From an uncultured Sutterella sp. (GTDB lineage Bacteria; Pseudomonadota; Gammaproteobacteria; Burkholderiales; Burkholderiaceae_F), in NCBI GenBank assembly GCA_949287305.1, contig CASEFX010000005.1, positions 1 to 33,506 on the forward strand: 33,506 bases of DNA. Direction: 5' to 3'. Under the pieces are notes generated by a model that was not told where the DNA came from, made no database searches, and saw nothing but the letters and a program-made list of their open reading frames with translations. Below are positions 1 to 7,745 of the stretch, in pieces. The position numbers were made by a program, and so were the translations under genes. Within the stretch, counting starts at the first letter, position 1; the number at the start of each line of letters is the position of its first letter.

Positions 1-44
1 CGCGGCGTGCGCCGCGGACGGTAAAGTCCGAGAAATTTCTTTCG

Positions 45-80
45 GGGCCGAACTTCCCAAGAGTTCGGCCCTTTCCTTTT
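45..80 (+). terminator. Rho-independent terminator of an upstream unit
   Basis: A perfect 10-bp stem (GGGCCGAACT at 45-54 and its complement at 62-71) with a 7-nt loop is followed by a T-rich tail at 72-80. It ends a transcript that enters from outside the window. The preceding 44 bases hold two further small hairpins, one at 1-16 and one formed by GGAC/GTCC at 17-30. I cannot assign them to a gene. Confidence 0.8.
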
Positions 81-119
81 GTACCTACGCGGACGTCTCG
101 TGTACCGCGGTGCGCCCGC

Positions 120-157
120 TACAATAGAGAGACTTTTCTTCGGGCGCAGCAAGGAGG
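120..157 (+). promoter_or_regulatory. Probable coaBC -10 element and ribosome binding site
   Basis: TACAAT at 120-125 matches a sigma-70 -10 element. A poor -35 candidate lies near 97-102. A strong Shine-Dalgarno sequence, AAGGAGG at 151-157, sits 6 nt before the ATG at 164. The upstream terminator means coaBC needs its own promoter. Confidence 0.5.
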
Positions 158-163
158 GCGCAC

Positions 164-1375
164 ATGCTCAAGAACCGCAAGATCACCGTTGCCGTCACGG
201 GCGGCATCGCTGCCTACAAGGCCTGCGAAGTCGTGCGCGGCCTCGTCAAGCTCGGCGCCGACGTGCGCGTGGCGATGACGGAAAACGCGACCCGCTTCGT
301 GGGCCCAGTCACCTTCGAAGCCCTCTCGGGGCACCCCGTCGCGACGACCGAATGGGAGCACACGCCCGAGGGCGCGATGCCTCACATCGAACTCAACCTC
401 CACGCGGACCTGCTCCTCGTCGTGCCCGCCACCGCGAACATTCTCGCGAAGGCCGCCCGCGGGATCGCCGACGACCTCGTCTCGGCCCTCATTCTTGCGC
501 ACCGCTCGAAAGTGGCCTTCGTGCCGGCGATGAACCGCCACATGTGGGCGAATCCCGCCACGCAGCGCAACGTCGCGGATCTGAAGCGCGACAGCGCACA
601 CTTCATCGGCCCCGACTCCGGCTTTCAGGCCTGCGGCGACGTGGGCGAAGGCCGCATGACGGAGCCCGCCGACATTCTCGACCTCCTCCCCGGACTCTTT
701 TCCGAAAAGCCCCTCTCGGGTCGGCGCGTCCTGATGACGGTCGGTCCCACCTACGAGCCGATCGACGACGTGCGCGGGATCACGAACCGCTCTTCGGGTC
801 GACAGGGCTTCGCTCTCGCGCGCGCCGCGCGCGATCTCGGCGCCGACGTGACCGTCGTCGCCGGGCCCGTGACGGTGAAGCGCCCGGCGGGCGTGCGGAT
901 TCTCCCCGTGACGACGGCACGGGAAATGCTCGGCGCCGTCGAAGGGGAACTCGACCGCAGTCCCTACGACCTCTTCATCGGGGTCGCGGCCGTCGCCGAC
1001 TGGCGCGTCGCCGACCGACTCGAAGGAAAGTGGAAGAAGGACGCGGGCCTTCCGCAGCTGCGGCTCGTTGAAAATCCCGACATCCTCGCCGCGGTCGGAC
1101 ACCGCGCGGGCGGGCCCGTCACGATCGGGTTCGCCGCCGAGGCTTCCGACCTTCTTGAGAACGCCTACGCGAAGCTCGAGAAAAAGGGCGCCGCCATGAT
1201 CGTCGCGAACGTCGCGCGCGACGCGCTCGCAAGCGACACCAACCGCGTGCTTGTCGTCACCGACGGCGAAGTCGACGAAATCGGCCCAGCCGACAAGGAC
1301 GAAGTCGCCCGCAAGATTCTGTATCATGCCGTCGACCTTCTCGAGGAGGAATACGGTCCCGAGGACGACCTCTGA
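164..1375 (+). CDS. coaBC: Bifunctional phosphopantothenoylcysteine decarboxylase / phosphopantothenate-cysteine ligase
   Basis: This cytoplasmic enzyme carries out two successive steps of coenzyme A synthesis. It ligates cysteine to 4'-phosphopantothenate (CoaB), then decarboxylates the product to phosphopantetheine (CoaC). The CoaC half, residues 1 to about 180, shows the flavin-fold start [14 protein letters not shown], the catalytic His74 in [10 protein letters not shown], the PAMNRHMW substrate motif at 121-128, and the active-site Cys157 in [10 protein letters not shown]. The CoaB half begins near residue 186 with [16 protein letters not shown] and contains [12 protein letters not shown] and AAVADWR. 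The length of 403 residues is normal. The ATG at 164 has an ideal ribosome binding site. The gene is followed closely by dut, the usual partner in many proteobacteria, so the two are probably cotranscribed. Confidence 0.97.
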   Translation: MLKNRKITVAVTGGIAAYKACEVVRGLVKLGADVRVAMTENATRFVGPVTFEALSGHPVATTEWEHTPEGAMPHIELNLHADLLLVVPATANILAKAARGIADDLVSALILAHRSKVAFVPAMNRHMWANPATQRNVADLKRDSAHFIGPDSGFQACGDVGEGRMTEPADILDLLPGLFSEKPLSGRRVLMTVGPTYEPIDDVRGITNRSSGRQGFALARAARDLGADVTVVAGPVTVKRPAGVRILPVTTAREMLGAVEGELDRSPYDLFIGVAAVADWRVADRLEGKWKKDAGLPQLRLVENPDILAAVGHRAGGPVTIGFAAEASDLLENAYAKLEKKGAAMIVANVARDALASDTNRVLVVTDGEVDEIGPADKDEVARKILYHAVDLLEEEYGPEDDL

Positions 1376-1428
1376 GAGCGTCCTTTCGAAGCGATTTCTC
1401 CCCAATTCCTTTTAGCAAGTTTTATTCC

Positions 1429-1875
1429 ATGAAGCTCTCCTACCGCATTCTTGATGAACGCATCCGCGAACACCTGCCGCGCTACGCGACGCCCGGTTCG
1501 GCGGGGCTCGATCTGCGCGCCCTGCTCGACGAACCCCTCACGCTCGCCCCGGGCGAAACGGCGCTCGTTCACACCGGGATCGCCATTCACGTGGCCGATC
1601 CCGCCTACGCCGCCCTCATTCTTCCGCGCTCCGGACTCGGCCACAAGAAGGGCCTTGTGCTCGGCAACCTCGTCGGCCTCATCGACAGCGACTACCAGGG
1701 CGAACTCATGATCTCCTGCTGGAACCGCGGTCAGGAAATGCAGACGATCGACCCCTTCGAACGTCTTGCGCAGCTCATCATCGTTCCCGTCGTGCAACCC
1801 GAGCTCGTCGAAGTCGAAAGCTTTGACGAAAGCCTTCGCGGCACGGGCGGATTCGGCTCCACGGGCCGTCACTAA
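1429..1875 (+). CDS. dut: Deoxyuridine 5'-triphosphate nucleotidohydrolase (dUTPase)
   Basis: The enzyme hydrolyses dUTP to dUMP and pyrophosphate. This keeps uracil out of DNA and supplies dUMP for thymidylate synthesis. All five motifs of the trimeric dUTPase family are in order: [10 protein letters not shown] (22-31), [11 protein letters not shown] (66-76), [11 protein letters not shown] (83-93, with the catalytic Asp at 86), [10 protein letters not shown] (111-120), and the glycine-rich C-terminal arm [11 protein letters not shown] (137-147) that closes over the substrate. The 148-residue length is typical. The start at 1429 lacks an obvious Shine-Dalgarno sequence, but it gives the family's usual N terminus. 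It lies 53 bp after coaBC with no terminator between, and 13 bp before the next gene. Confidence 0.97.
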   Translation: MKLSYRILDERIREHLPRYATPGSAGLDLRALLDEPLTLAPGETALVHTGIAIHVADPAYAALILPRSGLGHKKGLVLGNLVGLIDSDYQGELMISCWNRGQEMQTIDPFERLAQLIIVPVVQPELVEVESFDESLRGTGGFGSTGRH

Positions 1876-1888
1876 CGGAGGACAAGCC

Positions 1889-2422
1889 ATGCTTCCCCTT
1901 TCCGAACTCTGCCGCAGCATCACGATGAAGCTCCCCGATCCCCTCTGGGCGTTGTCGGAGCACGAACGCTACCGCGCCGGGTGCTCGACGCACGACTTCG
2001 CCCGCTGGACGGACGACGAAGGCCGCGAACACTACTACCTCTTCGGCGCCTTGGACATTCCCCTCGCCCATACCGAGGGAGACGTCTTCAACTGGGGCCT
2101 CTGGGTCGAAGTGGAAAAGGTCTTCCACGACGCCTACTACGACGCCTATCAGACGCCTGCCGCCGACGAGCTCGCGGCGGAGGGGTTCGTCGCGAACGAA
2201 GTCCCGGGCTATGAAGACGCGCTCGGCGCGCGCGTTCGCATCGTCTGTCATGCGGACCGCCGTCCGGAAGTGACGCCTCTTGAAGGGACGCTCCTTGCCG
2301 ACCAGACGTCGGGCCTCACCGAAGCGCGCCACCGCGAACTCGACGAGCTCCTCTTCGGCGACGACGAAGAGGAGGAAGGCGCCGACGACGCCGAACTCTT
2401 TGACGAGGATGACGAGCGTTGA
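1889..2422 (+). CDS. DUF2199 family protein of unknown function
   Basis: The 177-residue protein resembles the DUF2199 family. Its core, residues 14-65, has the pattern KLPDPLWAL, then YLFGALDIPL, then VFNWGLWVEV, which I associate with that family. No biochemical function is known to me. The C terminus, from about residue 150, is extremely acidic with runs of Asp and Glu. The ATG at 1889 was chosen over earlier in-frame starts inside dut because CGGAGGAC at 1875-1882 is a good ribosome binding site and the family homology begins here. Its stop codon overlaps the start of xseA (TTGA), so the two are translationally coupled. There is no signal peptide or membrane segment, so it is probably cytoplasmic. 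Confidence 0.8.
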   Translation: MLPLSELCRSITMKLPDPLWALSEHERYRAGCSTHDFARWTDDEGREHYYLFGALDIPLAHTEGDVFNWGLWVEVEKVFHDAYYDAYQTPAADELAAEGFVANEVPGYEDALGARVRIVCHADRRPEVTPLEGTLLADQTSGLTEARHRELDELLFGDDEEEEGADDAELFDEDDER

Positions 2423-3780
2423 GTCCGGACGCCCCCAACCTTCTCACCGTATCCGCCCTTCTCGAGCGCGTCGAGTCGCGCATCGAGACCCTCACGACGG
2501 GCTGGTGGATCACGGGAGAGGTGGCCGAAGCGAAGGTCTCGGCCGCGAACCACTGCTACTTCACCCTGCGCGACGAGGGCGGGCAGATCCGCTGCGTCCT
2601 CTTCGCAGGGGTTCTGAAGAGCCTCGAGGCTGCGGGCGACTTTGAAATCCGCGCGGGTGACAAGCTCGAGGTGGCGGGCTCGCTCATGGTCTATCCGAGA
2701 TCGGGCGACCTGCAGCTTCGCGTCCTTCGCGTGCGGCGCGCCGGCATGGGGGCGCTCTACGAAGCCTTTCTCGCGCTTCGCGCCAAGCTCGACGCCGAAG
2801 GCCTCTTCCGAGCGGAGCGCAAAAAGCCCCTCCCCGCCTTCGTGCGGCACGTCTGCGTGCTGACGAGCAGCAAGGGGGCGGCCCTTCACGACGTTCTCAC
2901 GACCTTGAAGCGCCGCACGCCCTGGATGCGCATCACCTTCGCGAACGTTCTCGTGCAGGGAGCGGACGCTCCGGGATCGATCTGCCGCGGACTTCGCGCC
3001 GCGGACGAATGCGGCGCGGATCTGTTGCTGCTCGTTCGCGGGGGCGGGTCCTTTGAAGACCTCAACGCCTTCAATGACGAAACGCTCGCGCGCACGATTG
3101 CGTCGCTTAAAACCCCCGTCATTGCCGGGATCGGCCACGAAACCGACGTGACGATCGCGGAACTCGTCGCGGACCGCCGCGCCTCCACCCCGACCGCCGC
3201 GGCGGAGGCCGTGGGGCCGGGGCTGAGCGAATGGACGGCGCGACTTCTGCGCTCCGAACACCTCCTTCTCAACCGCGTGACGCGCGATCTGCGGCTCGCC
3301 ACCGAACGCGTCGACCGGGCGTCCTTCGCCCTCGCCGACCCCGAACGGGCCGTGCGCACCCGTCGGGAACGTCTTCTTCGCGCGGCTTCGCTTCTCGTCA
3401 CGCCCGAAGACTGGGTGCGTCGCCGCCGGGAACGTCTTGCAGAGCTTTCCAAGCAACTCGACCTCATACTCGCGCGGCAGATCACGGAAAACCGGGACGC
3501 CCTCCAGAACGCGGGCGAAACGCTCGACGCCGCGGCTCTTCGGCTTCTCGCCCAACGCCGTCGGGAACTCTCCGACCGCGAAGCGATCCTCGCCTCGCAC
3601 AATCCCGATCTGCCTTTGAAAAAGGGCTACGTCACCGTGCGCGACGGAAAGAAGCGCGTCCTCACGCGCCTCACCGACCTCTCCGCGGGCGACCTCGTTA
3701 CGCTCGGCTTTTCCGACGGTACGGCCCGCGCCCGCGTCGAATCACTCGAACCGGCGGCCTCCGAAAATACGAACGGCTGA
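2419..3780 (+). CDS. xseA: Exodeoxyribonuclease VII large subunit
   Basis: This is the catalytic subunit of exonuclease VII, which degrades single-stranded DNA to acid-soluble oligonucleotides and acts in repair and recombination. The N-terminal OB fold, about residues 1-105, includes WWITGEVAEAK and HCYFTLRDEGGQIRCVLF. The nuclease domain follows with VCVLTSSKGAALHDV, LLLVRGGGSFEDLNAFND and the very conserved GIGHETDVTIAELVAD and RASTPTAAAE. A helical region then leads to the C-terminal KKGYVTVRDGK segment. The length, 453 residues, fits the family. Translation appears to start at a TTG whose last two bases overlap the upstream stop codon, with GAGGAT at 2405-2410 as ribosome binding site. 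The small subunit gene xseB is not in this window. Confidence 0.95.
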   Translation: MSPDAPNLLTVSALLERVESRIETLTTGWWITGEVAEAKVSAANHCYFTLRDEGGQIRCVLFAGVLKSLEAAGDFEIRAGDKLEVAGSLMVYPRSGDLQLRVLRVRRAGMGALYEAFLALRAKLDAEGLFRAERKKPLPAFVRHVCVLTSSKGAALHDVLTTLKRRTPWMRITFANVLVQGADAPGSICRGLRAADECGADLLLLVRGGGSFEDLNAFNDETLARTIASLKTPVIAGIGHETDVTIAELVADRRASTPTAAAEAVGPGLSEWTARLLRSEHLLLNRVTRDLRLATERVDRASFALADPERAVRTRRERLLRAASLLVTPEDWVRRRRERLAELSKQLDLILARQITENRDALQNAGETLDAAALRLLAQRRRELSDREAILASHNPDLPLKKGYVTVRDGKKRVLTRLTDLSAGDLVTLGFSDGTARARVESLEPAASENTNG

Positions 3781-3816
3781 CGTTTGCTTACAAATTCCCG
3801 AGTGATTTCCTCAGAA

Positions 3817-3888
3817 ATATCGGAAAACGAAACTTATCAGCAAATTCGTTTCGATATACTCTCCTTACCAAACAAATTCCACGAGGAG
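3817..3888 (+). promoter_or_regulatory. sodB promoter region with an imperfect inverted repeat
   Basis: TATACT at 3855-3860 is a clear -10 element. The -35 is weak (TTATCA at 3834-3839, 15-bp spacer). An inverted repeat brackets and overlaps it: ATATCGGAAAAC at 3817-3828 against GTTTCGATAT at 3848-3857. It could bind a regulator. GAGGAG at 3883-3888 is the ribosome binding site for the ATG at 3896. Confidence 0.5.
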
Positions 3889-3895
3889 ATCCAAC

Positions 3896-4483
3896 ATGGC
3901 CCGCTTTACGCTCCCTGAACTTCCCTACGCACTCGACGCCCTCGCGCCCGCCATCTCGCGCGAAACGCTCGAATTCCACTGGGGCAAGCACCATCAGACC
4001 TACGTCAACAATCTGAACAACCTCGTCGAAGGCACCGACTGGGCCGAGAAGTCTCTCGAAGACATCATCCTCGGCGCCGAAGGCGGCCTCTTCAACAACG
4101 CCGCGCAGGTTTACAACCACACCTTCTTCTGGTCCTCGATGGCCCCGCAGGGGGGCGGCGAACCCAAGGGCGCCCTGAAGGACGCGCTCGTCGCGACCTG
4201 GGGTTCCGTCGAAGCCTTCGTCAAGGCCTTCTCCGACGCCGCCGCCGGCAACTTCGGTTCGGGCTGGACGTGGCTTGTGAAGGACGCCGACGGCAAGCTT
4301 TCGATCCTCAACACGTCGAATGCCGACACGCCGATCCGTCATGGTCTCACGCCGCTTCTCACGATCGACGTGTGGGAACACGCCTACTACATCGACTACC
4401 GCAACGCCCGTCCGGCCTTCATCAAGGCCTTCTTTGAAAAGCTCGTCAACTGGGCCTTCGTCGAAGAAAACTTCGCCAAGTAA
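3896..4483 (+). CDS. sodB: Superoxide dismutase, iron type
   Basis: The enzyme converts superoxide to oxygen and hydrogen peroxide in the cytoplasm. The 195-residue protein aligns along its whole length with the Fe-SOD family. The metal ligands are visible as His28 (EFHWGKHH), His75 (VYNHTFFW), Asp158 and His162 (DVWEHAYY). The Gln in FNNAAQVYNH (residue 71), together with GGLFNNAAQ, is the signature that separates Fe-SOD from Mn-SOD, in which this Gln is absent. It has its own promoter, a strong ribosome binding site and its own downstream terminator, so it is probably monocistronic. It follows xseA, a pairing familiar in Burkholderiales. In an anaerobic gut bacterium it would serve against transient oxygen exposure (inference). 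Confidence 0.97.
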   Translation: MARFTLPELPYALDALAPAISRETLEFHWGKHHQTYVNNLNNLVEGTDWAEKSLEDIILGAEGGLFNNAAQVYNHTFFWSSMAPQGGGEPKGALKDALVATWGSVEAFVKAFSDAAAGNFGSGWTWLVKDADGKLSILNTSNADTPIRHGLTPLLTIDVWEHAYYIDYRNARPAFIKAFFEKLVNWAFVEENFAK

Positions 4484-4497
4484 TCGGACGCGCGCAT

Positions 4498-4590
4498 AGA
4501 CGCCTCGGCATTCGCCGCATGCGGGCATGGTGATCGACACCGTGCCCGCTTCGTTTTAGGTACTGGTTACCTACCAACCAGATGGCAGGT
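4498..4590 (+). repeat. Duplicated terminator-plus-dyad module, copy A
   Basis: This 93-bp segment runs from AGACGCCTCGGCATT, through the terminator hairpin, to the ACTGGTTACCTACCA / TGGCAGGTA dyad. It is about 90% identical to copy B at 4720-4812, with two compensating single-base indels. The last part is the first unit of the short repeats that follow. Confidence 0.85.
4521..4557 (+). terminator. sodB terminator (first copy of a duplicated module)
   Basis: A 12-bp stem, GCGGGCATGGTG at 4521-4532 paired with 4538-4549 through one G:T wobble, encloses a 5-nt loop. TTCGTTTT follows. It is the 3' end signal for sodB and belongs to a 93-bp segment that recurs at 4720-4812. Confidence 0.8.
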
Positions 4591-4700
4591 AACTGCGTAT
4601 TTGAGCAGATAGGTGGCAGGTAACTGCGTATTTGAGCAGATAGGTGGCAGGTAACTGCGTACTTAGAGACGAAATGGCAGGTAGGTGGCAAGTAACTTCG
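4583..4700 (+). repeat. Tandem short repeats with core TGGCAGGTAACTGCG, first block
   Basis: Exact 15-bp cores start at 4583, 4614 and 4645. The first two repeat units are exactly 31 bp each and near-identical, with TATTTGAGCAGATAGG between cores. A half core (TGGCAGGTAGG) at 4675 and a diverged core (TGGCAAGTAACTTCG) at 4686 follow. The first core forms an 11-bp inverted repeat, one mismatch, with GTTACCTACCA just upstream of it. Confidence 0.85.
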
Positions 4701-4719
4701 TAAATGTGGACGGAATACG

Positions 4720-4812
4720 AGACGCCTCGGCATTTGCCGCAACGGGCACGGTGACCGACACCGTGCCCGCTTCGTTTTCGGGTACTGGTTACCTACCAGC
4801 CAGATGGCAGGT
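4720..4812 (+). repeat. Duplicated terminator-plus-dyad module, copy B
   Basis: This is the second copy of the 4498-4590 module. Its hairpin is perfect (CGGGCACGGTG at 4743-4753 with 4759-4769) and the TTCGTTTT tail is kept. It also ends in the TTACCTACC dyad element. Here the dyad is tighter: ACCTACCAGCCA (4791-4802), a 2-nt spacer, then TGGCAGGTAGGT (4805-4816), with a single mismatch. Confidence 0.85.
4743..4778 (+). terminator. Second sodB-type terminator hairpin
   Basis: An 11-bp perfect stem with a 5-nt loop is followed by CTTCGTTTTC. It copies the sodB terminator and would back it up or block readthrough toward the fic gene. Confidence 0.7.
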
Positions 4813-4945
4813 AGGTGGCAGGTAACTGCGCATCGGGAGGCGAAATGGCAGGTAGATGGCCAGTAACTGTGTAATTAAGGACAAAGCGGCTGAGAAACGG
4901 CAGGGAAGTAGACAGTAGGTAGACAGTAAGTGGCAGACAACTGCG
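4805..4945 (+). repeat. Degenerate short repeats, second block
   Basis: Further copies of the core occur at 4816-4830 (exact), 4857-4871 (TGGCCAGTAACTGTG) and 4931-4945 (TGGCAGACAACTGCG). Half cores TGGCAGGTAG lie at 4805 and 4846. Units become less regular toward the fic gene, with further AGTAGACAGTA-like fragments at 4907-4930. I see no gene in 4484-5081. Confidence 0.8.
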
Positions 4946-5081
4946 TTTTTTGGGGATGAGATGGAAGGTACACAACCCACTACCGCTCCCTCAGGCCGGT
5001 ACGTTGCGGCGCGTTTTCGGAGTGCGTCTGCGCAGATAACGGTGATCCTTCCAGACAAAAATTGCCGACATCCACTTCACC

Positions 5082-5876
5082 ATGACCGCCCCCAAAGAAG
5101 ACTGGCTTGCCAGGGCCGATGACACGCTGCAGACGCTCCGATCCCTCCGGCCTCTTTCGGCCGACGCTGCGCAGAGGCTGCGCGAAGAAATCAAGCTCGA
5201 GACCACCTACGACTCCAATGCCATCGAGGGCTCTACCCTGACGTTGCGCGAAACCGTGTTGGTCGTGAAGGAAGGCGTGGACTGCATTCCCGGGAAGCCG
5301 ATCCGGGACGTGATGGCGGCGCGGGGGTTTGCCGCGGGATTCGACACCATTTTTTCCTTTGTCGAAAACGGCATCCCCTTGACTGTCAGCCTGATTTCCG
5401 AGTTCCACAAGTATGTAATGTTGGGGGCGCTCCCGGAATTCTGCGGCGTGTTTCGTGATCACAACGTGAGGATTTTGGGAACCCACTGCAAGACGGCCGA
5501 ACACTGGGAAATTCCAGAACGCATCCAAAAGCTTGTCGACCGGTTCAACACCGCCGACAACGTTGTGCACCCCATCGAGAAAGCCGCGCGCTTTCATGCG
5601 GCCTTCGAAACGATCCATCCTTTCAGCGACGGAAACGGGAGGACGGGGCGACTGTTGCTCAACTACATGTTGGTTCGCGAAGGCTTCTGGCCCGTCAACA
5701 TCCGCTATGCGGAGGACCGAGTCCCTTATTACGGCGCCCTGGCTTCGTACAACGAAACCGGCAATGCCGAAGATCTCACCTGCCTCATCGCGCAACGGGC
5801 CACGGAACAACTCGAATACTGCATCGAAATCGCCCGACAGCTGGAAGCGGCGCAGGCAATGCGCCAACAATGCTGA
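5082..5876 (+). CDS. Fic family protein, class II, probable AMP transferase
   Basis: Fic proteins usually transfer AMP from ATP to hydroxyl side chains of target proteins. The canonical active-site motif HPFSDGNGRTGR is at residues 179-190, with catalytic His179, the Asp183 metal ligand, and Asn185 and both arginines intact. The N-terminal inhibitory motif SNAIEG (45-50) matches (S/T)xxxE(G/N), placing it in class II, in which the helix from the same chain blocks ATP orientation until it is displaced. The sequence between them, about 60-170, is the usual N-terminal helical domain. No signal peptide or antitoxin-like small gene is present. The ATG at 5082 has a poor ribosome binding site. It stands alone behind the repeat tract and has slightly lower GC than its neighbours, suggesting it is accessory. 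The target cannot be told from sequence. Confidence 0.93.
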   Translation: MTAPKEDWLARADDTLQTLRSLRPLSADAAQRLREEIKLETTYDSNAIEGSTLTLRETVLVVKEGVDCIPGKPIRDVMAARGFAAGFDTIFSFVENGIPLTVSLISEFHKYVMLGALPEFCGVFRDHNVRILGTHCKTAEHWEIPERIQKLVDRFNTADNVVHPIEKAARFHAAFETIHPFSDGNGRTGRLLLNYMLVREGFWPVNIRYAEDRVPYYGALASYNETGNAEDLTCLIAQRATEQLEYCIEIARQLEAAQAMRQQC

Positions 5877-5896
5877 TGAACCGACAAACGAAACAG

Positions 5897-5940
5897 AAAA
5901 GGCGGAACGCTTTCCCCACGAGGAGGCGTTCCGCCTTTTT
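5897..5940. terminator. Bidirectional terminator between fic and ilvD
   Basis: AAAAGGCGGAACGC at 5897-5910 pairs with GCGTTCCGCCTTTT around a 15-nt loop. It has T residues at the 3' side and A residues at the 5' side, so it can stop both fic (+) and ilvD (-). Confidence 0.85.
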
Positions 5941-5996
5941 CGTTTTGCTCTCTTAGGCCCTTCGCCGAGGGGCGCAGAGCCGAAGAAGACGCACCG

Positions 5997-7658
5997 TTAT
6001 TCGAGCACCGCGCCCGACATGCCCGACGTGACGAGCTTCGCGTAACGGGCAAGATAGCCCGTCGTGATGCGGGGCTTGCGCGGTTGCCAGACCGCGCGGC
6101 GACGCGCGAGCTCTTCGTCCGAGACGAGCACTTCGATGCGGTGGCCGGGGATGTCGATTCGGATCTTGTCCCCTTCTTCGATCAGGGCGACCGGACCGCC
6201 CACGGCGGCTTCGGGCGAGACGTGGCCGATCGCGGCGCCGCGCGTGGCGCCCGAGAAGCGGCCGTCCGTAATCAGAGCGACGCTCGAACCCAACCCGGAG
6301 CCGATGATGGCGGACGTGGGATTGAGCATTTCGCGCATGCCGGGACCGCCCTTGGGCCCTTCGTAGCGGATGACGACGACGTCGCCCGGGACGATCTTGC
6401 CGCCGAAGATCGCGTCGATCGCGTCTTCTTCACAGTCGAAGACGCGGGCGGGCCCTTCGTGGACGAGCATTTCGGGGGCCACGGCCGCGCGCTTCACGAC
6501 GCAACCGTCGGGCGCGAGATTGCCCTTCAGCACCGCAATGCCGCCCTTGTCGCCAAACGGCCGGTCGACCGGGCGAATGACTTCGGGGTTGAGCACTTCG
6601 GCCCCGGCGATTTGTTCGCCCACGGTCTTCCCCGACACCGTGAGGCAGTCGGTATGAAGAACGCCCAGGGGTTCCAAGGTCTTCATGACGGCGGAAATGC
6701 CGCCCGCGCGGTCGAGGTCCTCAATGTAGTCGCTTCCCGCCGGGGCGAGGTGGCAGAGGTTCGGCGTCTTTTCGGCGATGTCGTTTGCGACCGAAAGATC
6801 GAGGTCGATCCCGCACTCGTGCGCGATGGCGGGGAGGTGGAGCATGGAGTTCGTAGAGCAGCCAAGCGCCATGTCGACCGCGAGCGCGTTTTCAAAGGCT
6901 TCGCGCGTCATGATGTCGCGCGGCTTCACGTCCTTTCGCACGAGCTCCATCACGGCCATGCCCGCTTCCTTGGCGAGGCGGTAGCGGGCGCTCATGACGG
7001 CGGGAATCGTGCCGTTTCCGGGCAACGCCATCCCGAGGACTTCGGAGAGGCAGTTCATGGAGTTCGCCGTGAACATCCCCGAGCAGGACCCGCAGGAGGG
7101 GCAGGACTTGTTTTCGATTTCCATGAAGGTCGCCTTGGTGATGCGGCCCGCATTAAAGGCGCCGACGGCTTCGGCGATGTCGGAGTAGGAGAGCCGACGG
7201 CCGTTCGTCATGCGGCCCGCGAGCATGGCGCCCGCCGAAATCACGATCGAGGGGACGTTGAGACGCCCCGCCGCCATGAGAAGGCCCGGGACGTTCTTGT
7301 CGCAGGCGGCGATCAGCACCAACCCGTCGAAGGGGTGCGCCGTCGCCATCGCTTCGACGCTGTCGGCGATCAATTCGCGGCTCACGAGCGAATACTTCAT
7401 CCCGGCATGGCCCATGGCGAGACCGTCGCAGACGGCGATCGCAGGAAAGACGATCGGCACGCCCCCGGCCATGGCGACGCCCTGCTTCACGGCCTCCGTC
7501 ACCTTGTCGAGGAACATGTGGCCCGGAACGATGTCGTTCTGGGAATTGACGACGCCGATGAGCGGTCGTTCGAGTTCGGCGTCGCAGAGGCCGAGCGCCT
7601 TGAGAATGGCCCGCTGCGGAGCCGCGTGATTGCCTTTGGTGAGACGGTCACTGCGCAT
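5997..7658 (-). CDS. ilvD: Dihydroxy-acid dehydratase
   Basis: The enzyme dehydrates 2,3-dihydroxy-isovalerate and 2,3-dihydroxy-3-methylvalerate to the 2-oxo acids. This is the third shared step of valine and isoleucine synthesis, and it also feeds leucine and pantothenate. The 553-residue length matches the shorter IlvD type. Cluster and active-site motifs are present: [14 protein letters not shown] (first cluster Cys), [18 protein letters not shown] (second Cys region), [12 protein letters not shown], and later [12 protein letters not shown] and [21 protein letters not shown]. The ATG has AAAGGAAA as ribosome binding site. It lies 87 bp downstream of the BASS transporter on the same strand with no terminator between, so the two are probably one unit. 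No other ilv gene is nearby and no branched-chain leader peptide is visible. Confidence 0.97.
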   Translation of the reverse strand: MRSDRLTKGNHAAPQRAILKALGLCDAELERPLIGVVNSQNDIVPGHMFLDKVTEAVKQGVAMAGGVPIVFPAIAVCDGLAMGHAGMKYSLVSRELIADSVEAMATAHPFDGLVLIAACDKNVPGLLMAAGRLNVPSIVISAGAMLAGRMTNGRRLSYSDIAEAVGAFNAGRITKATFMEIENKSCPSCGSCSGMFTANSMNCLSEVLGMALPGNGTIPAVMSARYRLAKEAGMAVMELVRKDVKPRDIMTREAFENALAVDMALGCSTNSMLHLPAIAHECGIDLDLSVANDIAEKTPNLCHLAPAGSDYIEDLDRAGGISAVMKTLEPLGVLHTDCLTVSGKTVGEQIAGAEVLNPEVIRPVDRPFGDKGGIAVLKGNLAPDGCVVKRAAVAPEMLVHEGPARVFDCEEDAIDAIFGGKIVPGDVVVIRYEGPKGGPGMREMLNPTSAIIGSGLGSSVALITDGRFSGATRGAAIGHVSPEAAVGGPVALIEEGDKIRIDIPGHRIEVLVSDEELARRRAVWQPRKPRITTGYLARYAKLVTSGMSGAVLE

Positions 7659-7745
7659 GATGGGGTTTCCTTTGGATGTTCTTTGAATGAATGCGGACGA
7701 AATCCGCCCCGAAGGGCTCGGGGCGGGTGAAGGGGAAAGCGGGAA

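Noticed and set aside
1..44. End of a known structured RNA such as RNase P RNA or tmRNA
   Set aside because: The small hairpins there do not match the 3' ends of those RNAs that I know; too little sequence to assign.
4583..4945. CRISPR array
   Set aside because: Period and core are not constant, the sequences between cores are not unique spacers, and no cas gene is nearby.
4446..5058. Short minus-strand frames reading repeated LPPTCHL- or QLPATYLP-like peptides
   Set aside because: They are translations of the DNA repeats, lack ribosome binding sites and have no consistent start. The repeats are more likely noncoding.
6084..7730. A 548-codon open frame on the plus strand
   Set aside because: It is antisense to ilvD, whose motifs are complete. 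Composition is rich in Arg, Asp and Gly, as in shadow frames.
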